Source of the DNA: Bacteroidota bacterium
GTDB lineage: Bacteria > Bacteroidota > Bacteroidia > Chitinophagales > Chitinophagaceae
DNA length: 64,000 nt
NCBI GenBank assembly: GCA_030706605.1
Contig: JAUZOE010000007.1
Location: forward strand, 72,729 to 136,728
Direction: 5' to 3'
Notes under the pieces: model-generated
The model's database searches: none
What the model was told of the DNA's origin: nothing
The model's input: the letters and a program-made list of their open reading frames with translations, nothing else
Part shown: positions 55,078 to 64,000 of the stretch, piece by piece
How positions within the stretch are numbered: the first letter of the stretch is position 1
Layout: each line of letters starts with the position of its first letter
Made by a program: the position numbers and the translations under genes

Positions 55078-56451
55078 TTACTTTCCGATACAAAACTTAC
55101 TAAAAATATAATTTAGCCTGTCTTCATTGGTGACTTCACCAGTAATTTCACCGAGATAATGAAGACTGCGATTAATGTCAATAGACAACAGGTCTCCCGA
55201 AATATTAGTAGCTAACCCTGATTTTATGTCCTGAAGACTTTTGAGCACTTCAGTTAAAGCCGCATAATGGCGTGCATTTGTAATTACTATATTTTCATTG
55301 TTGATAGAAGTCCCGCCTGCCATTGCAAACAGTATATTCTTCAATGATTCAATACCTATTTCTTCTTTTGCCGAAATAAATATTGCACCGGCAAATTGCT
55401 CATGTAATTCTTTTTGTAAAATATCTGTTTTATTGGCTACGAGTACTGTATTGGGATTTTGCCCTTTAATCTCATCTTCAATTAACTTAAGTTCCTCTAC
55501 TTCCATATTATTCGCATCAAATAAATACAATACTATATCTACCTGCTTTATTTTTTCTTTGCTTTTCAAAACACCCATATTTTCAATAATATCCTCCGAA
55601 TGGTCACGTATCCCGGCTGTATCAATCAGTCTGAAAAGAATGTCATTAATATTGATTATTTCTTCTATTGTATCTCTTGTAGTTCCTGCGATTTCGCTTA
55701 CTATGGCCCGGTTTTCATTCAATAAAGTATTCAGCAGAGTTGATTTCCCCGCATTGGGTTTTCCTACTATGGCTACACTTACCCCATTCTTGATAACATT
55801 ACCAAGTTTAAAAGAATTGAGTAATCTATTTACTGTTTTTTCAATGTCCCTGATGAGTATTAAGAATTTATTTCTGTCTGCAAATTCTACATCTTCTTCA
55901 CTGAAATCAAGCTCGAGTTCAATAAGAGAAGAAAATTTTATCAATTCTTCCCTCAGTTCCCTTAATACATTGGAAAAACCACCACGCATATTTTTTAAAG
56001 CTGCATTTTGTGATGCTTTGGTATTGCTTGCAATCAGGTCACCAACTGCTTCAGCCTGGGTAAGATCCAATTTTTTATTAAGAAATGCACGTTGGGTAAA
56101 TTCTCCTGCCTTTGCCAGTCTTGCCCCGTTACGGATCAGGGCATCAAGCACCTGCTGTTGTACGTATACTGAACCATGACAACCGATTTCTATCACGTCT
56201 TCGCCTGTATAAGATGCAGGATTTTTAAAAAGTGAAATCACTACTTCGTCTAAGATATTTTCATCCTCTTTCAGATAGCCCACATGCAATGTATTGGCAG
56301 GTTGTTCTTTCAAAATTTTAGAGGGAAAAAGCTTTTGAATAATATCAAATGCCTGGCTACCGCTAATACGCAAAACACCTATGGCGCCTATTCCTGGTGG
56401 TGTGGCAATTGCTACAATAGTATCGTCCCATCCGGATAATTTAGTATGCAT
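55078..56451 (-). CDS. mnmE: tRNA uridine-5-carboxymethylaminomethyl synthesis GTPase MnmE
   Basis: 457 residues from the ATG at 56451, which fits the family start (MHTKLSGWDDTIVAIATPPG); the frame itself is open to 56481. N-terminal folate-binding domain, a helical domain split around the G domain, G1 GKPNAGKST, G2/G3 DTAGIRDH, G4 NKTD, and the essential C-terminal FCIGK (catalytic Cys). Modifies wobble uridines together with MnmG. A housekeeping gene, leftward. Confidence 0.97.
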   Translation of the reverse strand: MHTKLSGWDDTIVAIATPPGIGAIGVLRISGSQAFDIIQKLFPSKILKEQPANTLHVGYLKEDENILDEVVISLFKNPASYTGEDVIEIGCHGSVYVQQQVLDALIRNGARLAKAGEFTQRAFLNKKLDLTQAEAVGDLIASNTKASQNAALKNMRGGFSNVLRELREELIKFSSLIELELDFSEEDVEFADRNKFLILIRDIEKTVNRLLNSFKLGNVIKNGVSVAIVGKPNAGKSTLLNTLLNENRAIVSEIAGTTRDTIEEIININDILFRLIDTAGIRDHSEDIIENMGVLKSKEKIKQVDIVLYLFDANNMEVEELKLIEDEIKGQNPNTVLVANKTDILQKELHEQFAGAIFISAKEEIGIESLKNILFAMAGGTSINNENIVITNARHYAALTEVLKSLQDIKSGLATNISGDLLSIDINRSLHYLGEITGEVTNEDRLNYIFSKFCIGK

Positions 56452-56580
56452 TGTGTAAAGATAAGTTGCATTATTGAACACCGTTATTAATGTAATAAAT
56501 GTTATCCCTTTTCATAAAACAGCTATAATCATTCTGTGATGATGAATGATTCGGAATGGTTAATAAAGTTCAATTTTGAC

Positions 56581-56612
56581 ATAAAAAAAGAGATGCTGTT
56601 TTAGCATCTCTT
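56581..56612 (-). terminator. Intrinsic terminator of the TonB operon
   Basis: AAGAGATGCT (56588-56597) pairs with AGCATCTCTT (56603-56612) around GTTTT. On the minus strand the stem is followed by a T-run, as expected for termination of the leftward tonB gene. Confidence 0.85.
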
Positions 56613-56639
56613 ATAAAGCATATTCTATTAAAATTATGA

Positions 56640-57470
56640 TTATTGATCTGGATTGGTCAAAGTTACTGGTTGTAAACGATAAGCATTTACAAAACGGCCA
56701 TTTTGCTGAGCAGGAGTCCATTTTGGCCCTTTTCTGATAGCATTCACAGCTATCTCAGCCAGTTTAGTTCCTTTCATTGTAGTTGCCTGAACGTCGCTTA
56801 CAACCCCATCGCGATCCACAATAAATTTCACTACACAGGTTCCAAAGTTATTTGGATCAGTAAGTTCATCCTGATCTCTCATGATAGCTCTTTGTACATA
56901 TTTAGCCCAGGCTTGGGGGCCACCAGGAAATTGAGCTTCAATCTCCACCTTTGTAAAAATCTTATCAGGGTCTTCTTTCTTCTCAACAGGTGCTGCAACA
57001 ACTTGAGTTCCCTGCAAATCTGACGGAGGTGCTACTATACCCAAATCTTTAGTTCCTTCCACAGTTTTCACATCCACTTTTGCTTCTTCAATTTGTTTAA
57101 CCTCTGGTGGTGGTTTTATTACTTCTTCATCTTTTACCACTTTGGGAGGAGTAAACTGAATAGTAGCAATTGGTGGTGGTGGTGGTAATTTTGGTGGTGG
57201 TGGCGGCGGTGGCGGCGGCGGTTCATCTGGTTTTATTTGTTGCAACACTGTTTCTTTTACAACCATCTCTTTTGATTTATCTTTAGAGCCTATTTTATCA
57301 GCTATCGCTGACCCTATTAATAAAAGCAAAATTAAACTGATCGTAAATATTAATGCTTTAGAAATCCGCTTGTTATAGGTTTTGCGCAAATCATAAGCTC
57401 CATAAGCCTTATTCTTTCCGTCAAAAATAATATCAAGAATATCCGATTTTAATATTTGATTAGCTTCCAT
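56640..57470 (-). CDS. tonB: TonB-family energy transducer
   Basis: 276 residues. Cytoplasmic N-terminus, one membrane helix (~34-55), a Pro-rich periplasmic stretch (PDEPPPPPPPPPPKLPPPPP region) and a C-terminal TonB domain (VKFIVDRDGVVSDVQ, then AVNAIRKGPKWTPAQQNGR). Couples the ExbB-ExbD proton motor to outer-membrane receptors. The distal gene of an exbB-exbD-exbD-tonB operon, with a terminator right after it. Confidence 0.93.
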   Translation of the reverse strand: MEANQILKSDILDIIFDGKNKAYGAYDLRKTYNKRISKALIFTISLILLLLIGSAIADKIGSKDKSKEMVVKETVLQQIKPDEPPPPPPPPPPKLPPPPPIATIQFTPPKVVKDEEVIKPPPEVKQIEEAKVDVKTVEGTKDLGIVAPPSDLQGTQVVAAPVEKKEDPDKIFTKVEIEAQFPGGPQAWAKYVQRAIMRDQDELTDPNNFGTCVVKFIVDRDGVVSDVQATTMKGTKLAEIAVNAIRKGPKWTPAQQNGRFVNAYRLQPVTLTNPDQ

Positions 57471-57518
57471 TATTAAATTTTTTAATTAGATCCTGATTTT
57501 TAAAATTTTCATAAAAAA

Positions 57519-58049
57519 TTATTGAACACCACCCGATTTTTCTGTTTGCTGTATTTTGTCATATTCATCGGGGGTAGGATCAACCATGGCATACCTGCTT
57601 ATATCGTCTATATTCATTTCATCCAAAATATCAACGGCATTTTTATAAGTTGCATCTTTATCGGGCTTAATAATTAAGAAAAGATCTTCAGCAGGGGTCG
57701 ACTTCTTTTTATCAAGAATAATCTGCCTCACCGCTTTGTACCCGGTAGTTTGCATCTTCGACGGATCATTACCAAAATAATAATAAATTACATTCCCCTT
57801 TCCAAGCATCAAAGTCAGGGAACCCGACTCTTTTACTTTTGTGTTATCATCAGGATTCTTCGTGTCTTTGGGCATCGATAGATTCATTGATGTGGGCTGA
57901 GACATGGTAGTGGTAAAGATAAAAAAGGTAATCAGCAAAAATCCAAGATCCACCATTGGAGTAAGATCAACACGGGTAGATTGTTTTTTACTTTTCTTTA
58001 CACCAGGCCCTTTTTTATGACCACTGGATTTTACTTCCATTTCTGCCAT
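57519..58049 (-). CDS. exbD: ExbD/TolR family protein
   Basis: 176 residues. Basic N-terminus, then TRVDLTPMVDLGFLLITFFIFTT, the single membrane helix with the proton-carrying Asp of the family, then a periplasmic domain. The second of two ExbD genes in this operon, 48 bp ahead of tonB. It is longer than typical 140-residue ExbD proteins. Confidence 0.93.
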   Translation of the reverse strand: MAEMEVKSSGHKKGPGVKKSKKQSTRVDLTPMVDLGFLLITFFIFTTTMSQPTSMNLSMPKDTKNPDDNTKVKESGSLTLMLGKGNVIYYYFGNDPSKMQTTGYKAVRQIILDKKKSTPAEDLFLIIKPDKDATYKNAVDILDEMNIDDISRYAMVDPTPDEYDKIQQTEKSGGVQ

Positions 58050-58107
58050 AATACTATATTTTTAATTTTTTTAAATAATTGCTTTAGTAATGTACTTATG
58101 TCGTTGT

Positions 58108-58764
58108 TTATTTAGTTCCTCCGCTCATTTTCCCTTCCATATTCTTTTTGTATAACTCAGTTCCGGGCGGCACATCCTCTGCATTGGTAATAAGATTGTA
58201 CTTATAAATGTCATTTTTCTTAAAAGCATCAATTACAGCACTAAAAGTCGGATACTTGGCTGCGTCATCTCCTTTTATCAAAAAATTGGTTTTCTTACCA
58301 AGATTGGCATTTACTGCTGCTGTAATCCATGCCTGAAGTTCATTATTAGTACTGTCGTATGGAACACCGGGTAATGTTATTTTTTTAAGTTGATCCGCAT
58401 CTAACCTGGTAAACTGGTTTAACTGACTTAAAGGAACGCCAACAAAAGTAGCTTGCTTAAAAGCTTTTATATCAGCCGGGGAGAAAGTAAGATTTCTTTC
58501 TTTGGCTAATTCATCCAGCACATCTTCTTTCATGCCATCATCCATATCTATAAAAACCTGGTTATTTTTATTAATAGTAACATTAAAATAATCCTTTTGC
58601 GGAGCATGTTTGTTAGATACAGAGCTTGGAGTTGTAACTTCAATAGCACTTGAAGGTTTAAACTTCGCTGCTAATATGAAAAATGTTAATAGCAGGAAGG
58701 CAACATCACACATTGCCGTCATGTCAACTGTGGTACTTCCGCGTTTTATTTTGGCTCTGGCCAT
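58108..58764 (-). CDS. exbD: ExbD/TolR family protein (long form)
   Basis: 218 residues. STTVDMTAMCDVAFLLLTFFILAAKF is the membrane helix with the catalytic Asp; the periplasmic region is unusually long for ExbD (FSPADIKAFKQATF..., LPGVPYDSTNNELQAWITAAV, NFLIKGDDAAKYPTFSAVIDAF). Paired ExbD paralogues are common in Chitinophagaceae-type TonB systems. Confidence 0.92.
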   Translation of the reverse strand: MARAKIKRGSTTVDMTAMCDVAFLLLTFFILAAKFKPSSAIEVTTPSSVSNKHAPQKDYFNVTINKNNQVFIDMDDGMKEDVLDELAKERNLTFSPADIKAFKQATFVGVPLSQLNQFTRLDADQLKKITLPGVPYDSTNNELQAWITAAVNANLGKKTNFLIKGDDAAKYPTFSAVIDAFKKNDIYKYNLITNAEDVPPGTELYKKNMEGKMSGGTK

Positions 58765-58819
58765 TATTTAATTTTTTTATACTAGTAATTAGATTCAATA
58801 TTCAAAGAATTCCATAAAA

Positions 58820-59683
58820 TTACTTATACAAAGAAGCAAAGCTTTGTGTTAAAGTAAATCCGGATTCATCAATACCGTAGGTGATACCATCAATTTTAGT
58901 GGTAAAAATATTATAGGTAATAATTGCAAATGCAGATGTACCAATTCCTAGAGCCGTATTATAAAGCGCTTCAGAAATACCTATTGATAATTCCCTTGCT
59001 GCTTCACCACCGCCTGATTCGCCCAGATTACTAAATGCACGAATCATCCCTACCACAGTTCCTAATAATCCAATAAGCGTTGAAACAGAAGCAAGCGTTG
59101 AAAGAAATACAAGGTTTTTTTCAAGCATCGGTAATTCAAGAGCAGTAGCTTCTTCTACTTCTTTTTGAATAGCCAATACTTTCTGTTCAGTATCCAATTC
59201 TGTTTCACTTATCATTGCTTTGTATTTGCGAAGTCCTGCTTTCATTACATTGCCTACTGACCCTTGTTGTTTATCGCATTCAGCAATTGCAGCATCTACT
59301 TTTTTATCCGCAAGATAAAATTGTACTTTTCTGATGAATTCAGCATTAGACCCTTTCCCGTTTGCTTTAGCAACCGTTAACCATCTTTCAATTACGAAAG
59401 TAAATACGATTAAAAAACATCCAATCAAAAGTGGTACAATAATTCCACCTTGATACATTCTGGCTAATGAGCCTTTAGGACCTTGATGATTGGGCCAGAA
59501 TCCGCCACTAAGATCAGGCGCTGTAAAATTACTGGCAGATCCAATAACAAAACGCCAGATAGTATAACCGGCTAAAATACAAATAATGGGTGCCAGCAAA
59601 GAAATGATATTGCTTGACTTCTTAGCCTGAACCGATGTGGTGGCTTTCACAGTAGAGTTTGCAGTTGATTTTAAATCTGCCAT
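58820..59683 (-). CDS. exbB: ExbB/TolQ/MotA family proton channel
   Basis: 287 residues. Membrane segments around residues 26-48 and 75-97 and a C-terminal pair; conserved block LSTLASVSTLIGLLGTVVGMIRAFSNLG and GISEALYNTALGIGTSAFAIITYN. The first gene of the leftward operon feeding TonB. Confidence 0.94.
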   Translation of the reverse strand: MADLKSTANSTVKATTSVQAKKSSNIISLLAPIICILAGYTIWRFVIGSASNFTAPDLSGGFWPNHQGPKGSLARMYQGGIIVPLLIGCFLIVFTFVIERWLTVAKANGKGSNAEFIRKVQFYLADKKVDAAIAECDKQQGSVGNVMKAGLRKYKAMISETELDTEQKVLAIQKEVEEATALELPMLEKNLVFLSTLASVSTLIGLLGTVVGMIRAFSNLGESGGGEAARELSIGISEALYNTALGIGTSAFAIITYNIFTTKIDGITYGIDESGFTLTQSFASLYK

Positions 59684-60068
59684 GTTGTTGGTTTTTTAAT
59701 GTTTAAGTTTTAAGATGTAGTTTAAGTTCTTTGTTTGATGTTGCAATTCTAATGAAAAAATATTTTACAAATCGCATTCTCGTGAGAAATATTTTTAAAT
59801 CGCAGCGCACAAGTTAGTAAATAATTGAAAGTTAATGATGTGTTTAAAAAAAAAAATTGAAGTTAGCTTATGCAGTCGTTTTTATGAATGATATTTTTAA
59901 AAAATATCATTCAATATTATGAAATAATACTCAATTTATTCAAAAAATATGGAAAGAAATATTTTTCAGAAGTAATTTATTGGTTACAGTCCATCTTTTT
60001 TTGTACTTCGAAAGCAATTTATAACCTAATTGTGTAGTATCAATTTTGTTGTAAAAAGATTATCTCAA
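59684..60068. other. Intergenic region upstream of exbB
   Basis: 385 bp, very AT-rich; contains the 27 bp palindrome at 59886-59912 and presumably the exbB operon promoter (TTTG followed by TAGAATTG on the minus strand near 59740-59770 is a loose match to the Bacteroidota consensus). Confidence 0.4.
59886..59912. repeat. Near-perfect 27 bp palindrome
   Basis: GAATGATATTTTT (59886-59898) and AAAAATATCATTC (59900-59912) with a single A between. No T-run follows on either strand beyond the stem itself, so it could be an operator upstream of exbB or a weak terminator for the ABC permease gene. Confidence 0.55.
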
Positions 60069-61346
60069 TTACTCATATCTCAAAGCTACTATGGGATCAA
60101 GCCGTGCTGCTTTAACAGCAGGATACAGGCCTGCAAAAAGCCCGACTGCTGAACATACTACAATTCCAATCAATACCCAAAGCCAGGGAACCACAAAGCC
60201 AGTATGAAGAAATAACCCTACTACATTGCCTACCATAACACCAAGAATGATTCCAAAAATAGCACCTATTAAACTTATAAAAACTGATTCAAATAGGAAT
60301 TGAGTACGAATACTTTTACGGGTTCCTCCGATTGCTTTTATCAATCCGATTTCCCGCGTACGCTCATTAACTGCCACCAACATAATATTCATAAGCCCAA
60401 TAGCAGCACCAAATAACGTAATTAACCCAATAAAAGCAGCGGCAGTAGTGATAGCCCCAAGGCTGCTCATGAATACTTCCGCTATACTATCACTTTTATC
60501 AATGTAAAAATTATTCTCTTCATCGATAGCCAATTTGCGTATTGGCCTGAAAGTACCCGTTGCCTCAGAAATAGCAGGTGCCAGTTCATTGACGTTATTC
60601 ACCATAACGCCAATATTATAAGTGGTCCCGTCTGTCGGGAACAGCCGCCTGATATTGTTATAGGTAGTAAGTACCACATTATCTGCATTAAAAAAGGCAC
60701 TGGAACCTTTATCTTTTAACACACCTATAATCCGATATTTGATACCGGCAACTTTTACTACTTTATCAATTGCGCGTAACGTATTGTCTCCATATAATTT
60801 TTGGGCCACACTATTCCCCAATAAACAAATGCTTCTTCCGCTTTGCACATCCAACTTATTAAAATTTCTTCCACCTGCCAATGTATAACCACTTTGCAAA
60901 AGGTAATTCTCGTCAACCCCTTGCATAGAAATATTAGGATTAGTCTTTATTTTATCATTATTCACTACCACACCACGTGGGCCACTTAGTGAAATACTGA
61001 CCTTTGCCGGGAATGTATATCTTTCTTTAAAAAGTCTGGCTTCCTGGTAAGTGATAATTTTATGAGCATTCGATTTCTTTTCTTTTAAGGCATTTCGGCT
61101 TGTTTTTTTTACTTCCCTTTGACGAGGGCCCATATGAATCATCCTATCATTATACTTTATACTAAAGGAATTGGCCCCCATGGTAGAAAAACTTTCTGCA
61201 AGACTTTGATTCATGGAAGCAATGGCTGTAATGATTCCTATAAGTGCCATAATTCCAAAAGCAATAATAGCTACAGTAATACCCGTACGAAGTTTATTAC
61301 TTTTTACTGTACGAAAAGCGAGTGAAAGAGAATCTTTTAATTGCAT
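60069..61346 (-). CDS. MacB-like ABC transporter permease
   Basis: 425 residues. N-terminal helix (~19-43), periplasmic MacB core domain (~45-270), then three helices in the FtsX domain with the family motif VNERTREIGLIKAIGGTRKSI. These permeases work in complexes exporting peptides, lipids or lipoproteins. No ATPase or adaptor gene is next to it: the neighbours are exbB and nuoN. Confidence 0.9.
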   Translation of the reverse strand: MQLKDSLSLAFRTVKSNKLRTGITVAIIAFGIMALIGIITAIASMNQSLAESFSTMGANSFSIKYNDRMIHMGPRQREVKKTSRNALKEKKSNAHKIITYQEARLFKERYTFPAKVSISLSGPRGVVVNNDKIKTNPNISMQGVDENYLLQSGYTLAGGRNFNKLDVQSGRSICLLGNSVAQKLYGDNTLRAIDKVVKVAGIKYRIIGVLKDKGSSAFFNADNVVLTTYNNIRRLFPTDGTTYNIGVMVNNVNELAPAISEATGTFRPIRKLAIDEENNFYIDKSDSIAEVFMSSLGAITTAAAFIGLITLFGAAIGLMNIMLVAVNERTREIGLIKAIGGTRKSIRTQFLFESVFISLIGAIFGIILGVMVGNVVGLFLHTGFVVPWLWVLIGIVVCSAVGLFAGLYPAVKAARLDPIVALRYE

Positions 61347-61436
61347 ACCATCTTAGGAGGTTTAAAAATTAATTCAACTAATAAACTGATGGTGAAGTTA
61401 CAATATCAAAACAAAATAAAGAGTACCGTTCCTGTA

Positions 61437-62825
61437 TTAATAATATATCCAGTCAATTACTAAGCCAGGGAGAATACCAAGGAGAATAATAAGCCCCGCA
61501 ATAATAATATGTATCCATCTGAATGCGGGGGTAATGGGCATCTGTGCATTTATTTCGGGAGTAGGTTCCTTAAAATAAATAGCCTGTATTACCCTGAAAT
61601 AATAAACAGCACTAATGGCTGCACAAATAACGGCAAATATCACCAGCCATATCTGATGCCCGTCTTTCACTGCAGCCATCAGCATATAAAATTTTGCAGT
61701 AAACCCGGCAGTCAAAGGGATCCCCGTTAATGATAAAAGAAATATAGTACAGGTTAATGCCAGCGTTGGCTGAGACTTACCCAAGCCATTAAATCCCGCA
61801 ATTGAATAATCAGACATTTTTGCTATTACGCTAAAAAGACCAATAGACGCAAGACTATAAGCTGCAGCATATAACAGAATACCTTCCCTCGCTGTATCAT
61901 TTAAAGCAAAAAGCGCAAACATCATAAACCCCGCCTGTGCTATACTGGAATAAGCAAGCATTCTTTTGACACTTTGCTGAAATACTGCGGTAACATTCCC
62001 AATTAATAATGTGGCTGCAATTATAATTACAACTAGTGTCTGCCATTGGGATTGCATCGCCCCAAAAGAATATTGAAAAAGATGGATGAATGCAATAAAA
62101 CCAGCCACTTTTACAATGGTTGACATAAATGCGGTGACTACTGTCGGCGCCCCGTCGTACACATCAGGCACCCAGAAATGGAAAGGTGCTGCAGATACTT
62201 TGAAAGACATCGCTACCAGGAGCAATACCAGGCCCGCAGCTATAAGCACCGGTAAATGACCTGTTCCCAGGTTGATCGCATCTATATAAAAAGACCCAAG
62301 ACTATTACCGCCATAAATTAAGGCGATCCCCATAAGCATAAGACCGGTAGAAAATGCACCCATCAAAAAATATTTCAAAGATGCTTCATTACTTTTTAAA
62401 TTTCGTTTATCACTTCCAGTTAGTATATATAAAGGAATAGATAAAATTTCAATTCCCAGGAATAATAACAGTAATGTATTGAAAGAAGATACAATAGATA
62501 CGCCGCATAAAACAAAAAATATCAAACTAAAATATTCTGAAACATGAATACCAATTTTCTCAAAATCTCTTCCACTTAAAAGAAAAAATAACAAAGTGCA
62601 TATAAAAACTATTGTATTAAAATGAAGGCTGAAAGCATCAAAGCGCAGCATTCCCTTTGTGTCAACATGAAATATCTGGTGCCCGAAAAATTCAAAAATA
62701 TTGGCGACTATAATAATTACTATTCCTGCAATAGCCCAATACTTTGGCGTAGTGTTTTTCTTGAAAAACACGCCTCCAAACATCATAATCACTCCCCAAA
62801 TTGCAGTTAATATAATTGCGTTCAT
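61437..62825 (-). CDS. nuoN: NADH-quinone oxidoreductase subunit N
   Basis: The frame is open from a TTG at 62834; the ATG at 62825 is preferred (462 residues). About 14 membrane helices with the proton-antiporter family signature, VAMSFKVSAAPFHFWVPDVYDGAPT, and YSSIAQAGFMMFAL. A membrane proton-pumping subunit of complex I. The last nuo gene on this side, downstream of nuoM. Confidence 0.95.
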   Translation of the reverse strand: MNAIILTAIWGVIMMFGGVFFKKNTTPKYWAIAGIVIIIVANIFEFFGHQIFHVDTKGMLRFDAFSLHFNTIVFICTLLFFLLSGRDFEKIGIHVSEYFSLIFFVLCGVSIVSSFNTLLLLFLGIEILSIPLYILTGSDKRNLKSNEASLKYFLMGAFSTGLMLMGIALIYGGNSLGSFYIDAINLGTGHLPVLIAAGLVLLLVAMSFKVSAAPFHFWVPDVYDGAPTVVTAFMSTIVKVAGFIAFIHLFQYSFGAMQSQWQTLVVIIIAATLLIGNVTAVFQQSVKRMLAYSSIAQAGFMMFALFALNDTAREGILLYAAAYSLASIGLFSVIAKMSDYSIAGFNGLGKSQPTLALTCTIFLLSLTGIPLTAGFTAKFYMLMAAVKDGHQIWLVIFAVICAAISAVYYFRVIQAIYFKEPTPEINAQMPITPAFRWIHIIIAGLIILLGILPGLVIDWIYY

Positions 62826-62935
62826 AATTACCAAACCCCGTTAGAGGCTTTTATTTATATTGTTATTAAAAAATATCTTCAAAAATAAATGGTAAAAAAT
62901 CATGTTAAAAACGAAATATTTTTAATTACCCTGAT

Positions 62936-64000
62936 CTATTTTACCGAAATATGAGCCAAAATATTGCTAACTGTTCCTTCTGTTAAATGCAAAACCAATG
63001 AAGGATAAATTCCCAATACCAGAATAAAAATTACTAAAACAGTTAATACCATTTTTTGCAAATTACTCATTGCACTGGCATTTTCTGTGAGGCTGTTCAT
63101 TTTACCATAAAAAACATTCTTCATCATATTCAACATATAGACCGCAGATAAAATAACACCCATACAGGCAAAGGCTGCATACCATTTATTAAAATGGAAC
63201 AAACCAGTAAGCATTAAAAATTCACTCACAAAAGAATTCGTTAGCGGTAACCCGATGTTGGCCAGTGCAATCACTAAAAAGAAAATTGAAAGCATTGGTG
63301 ATTTTTGTGCCAAACCTCCCAGCTCCGATATTTTTCTTATGCCTGTTGTTTTATTAATAATGTCAACAATGATCCAAAGTGCAAGGATATTGAAACCGTG
63401 ATTTAACATTGCCAGCATAGTACCTTGAAGTGAAGTAAAATTTCCTGCAAAAATTGCAGCGCCCATTAACCCAAGATGGGCGATGGAAGCCCAGGCAACC
63501 ATTCTTTTAAGATCATCCTGAACTATGGCAATACAACTTGCATATATAATACCTATTATAGCAAGAATAATTACTACATGATCAAACTTCGCAGCCGCAG
63601 CAGGAAATACCGGTATTAGCCATCTTATCATAGCAAATACGCCCATTTTAACCATTACGCCACTCATTACCATTACAGCTGGATAAGGCGCCTGCTCATA
63701 AGAATTAGGTTGCCAGGTATGGAATGGGAATATGGGCATTTTAATTGCAAACGCAATGAAAAATAACCAAAACAACCAGCTTTGTTGACCTGGATCTAAA
63801 ACTGCCTTATAAAAGGCAGCTATATAAAATGAATGCGCAGAATCTTGTGAAAAAGAAGGAGTATGTAAATACACATAAATAATTCCAACAAGCATCAACA
63901 AAGAACCGACAAAAGTGTACACGAAAAATTTAAACGTAGCCGCAATTCTCTTTTCGCCACCCCATCGGCTACACAGAAAATATACCGGGATGAGTGCCAA
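62936..64000 (-). CDS. nuoM: NADH-quinone oxidoreductase subunit M (N-terminus beyond window)
   Basis: Open to the right edge; the visible 354 residues are the C-terminal part of a ~480-500-residue protein. FAIKMPIFPFHTWQPNSYEQAPYPAVMVMSGVMVKMG and MVAWASIAHLG are the canonical NuoM blocks with the conserved Lys residues. The true start lies outside the window. It lies 110 bp upstream of nuoN in the same operon. Confidence 0.95.
   Translation of the reverse strand: MALIPVYFLCSRWGGEKRIAATFKFFVYTFVGSLLMLVGIIYVYLHTPSFSQDSAHSFYIAAFYKAVLDPGQQSWLFWLFFIAFAIKMPIFPFHTWQPNSYEQAPYPAVMVMSGVMVKMGVFAMIRWLIPVFPAAAAKFDHVVIILAIIGIIYASCIAIVQDDLKRMVAWASIAHLGLMGAAIFAGNFTSLQGTMLAMLNHGFNILALWIIVDIINKTTGIRKISELGGLAQKSPMLSIFFLVIALANIGLPLTNSFVSEFLMLTGLFHFNKWYAAFACMGVILSAVYMLNMMKNVFYGKMNSLTENASAMSNLQKMVLTVLVIFILVLGIYPSLVLHLTEGTVSNILAHISVK

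Noticed and set aside
55298..56179. 293-codon rightward frame opposite mnmE
   Set aside because: Antisense shadow of the strongly supported mnmE gene.
1..64000. CRISPR arrays, tRNA and rRNA genes
   Set aside because: No regularly spaced direct repeats of 20-40 bp with spacers, no tRNA clover-leaf and no rRNA-like segment were recognised by eye.

Overview
The window looks like a chromosomal segment of an AT-rich Bacteroidota bacterium, most likely of the Chitinophagaceae type. Supporting signs are a TonB-ExbD-ExbD-ExbB cluster, many exported carbohydrate enzymes with Sec, lipoprotein or Tat signals, several DUF1080 (3-keto-disaccharide hydrolase) proteins and a split nuo operon. The taxonomic call is inference; no rRNA or tRNA gene was seen.

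Layout. (1) 1-490: 5' part of a patatin-like phospholipase gene. (2) 869-3412: a very AT-rich two-gene block, a HEPN-like protein and a PD-(D/E)XK nuclease. Each gene is separately enclosed by its own short imperfect inverted repeat, a cassette-like arrangement and the most unusual structure here. (3) 4266-13059: exported glycan enzymes (DUF1080 lipoprotein, EEP hydrolase, TIM-barrel sugar isomerase, sialate O-acetylesterase, GH2, beta-propeller). (4) 13407-17365: two small exported proteins, a beta-barrel-like protein, an OmpR-type regulator and a histidine kinase, all in one direction. (5) 17472-28278: a sulfite/nitrite-reductase-like protein, then a second sugar cluster (two Gfo/Idh/MocA oxidoreductases, a HEAT-DUF1080-DUF1080 fusion, a hydroxyacyl-CoA dehydrogenase-like protein, a CE15-type esterase). 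(6) 28428-38651: a TetR regulator and a stress cluster with two universal stress proteins, two release-factor-like proteins, a site-2 protease with CBS domains, a TerB-like protein, a Ca2+/cation exchanger and a Ca2+-type P-ATPase, followed by a degraded IS110 transposase fragment.

(7) 38953-52317: a choline-to-glycine catabolic island. betA, betB and an APC permease run leftward. Diverging from them are a Rieske glycine-betaine-type oxygenase, a dimethylglycine dehydrogenase-like FAD/GcvT protein and sarcosine oxidase subunits in the order beta, delta, alpha, gamma, packed with ATGA/TGATG overlaps. The rightward half is much more GC-rich than its surroundings (about 62% in two hand-counted 60-base lines, against about 37% in a P-ATPase line), which suggests horizontal acquisition. 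A 61-62 bp tandem duplication carrying a palindrome directly precedes its first gene.

(8) 52754-64000: an alpha/alpha-barrel glycosidase-like protein, mnmE, the tonB/exbD/exbD/exbB operon, an orphan ABC permease, nuoN and the 3' part of nuoM, running off the right edge.
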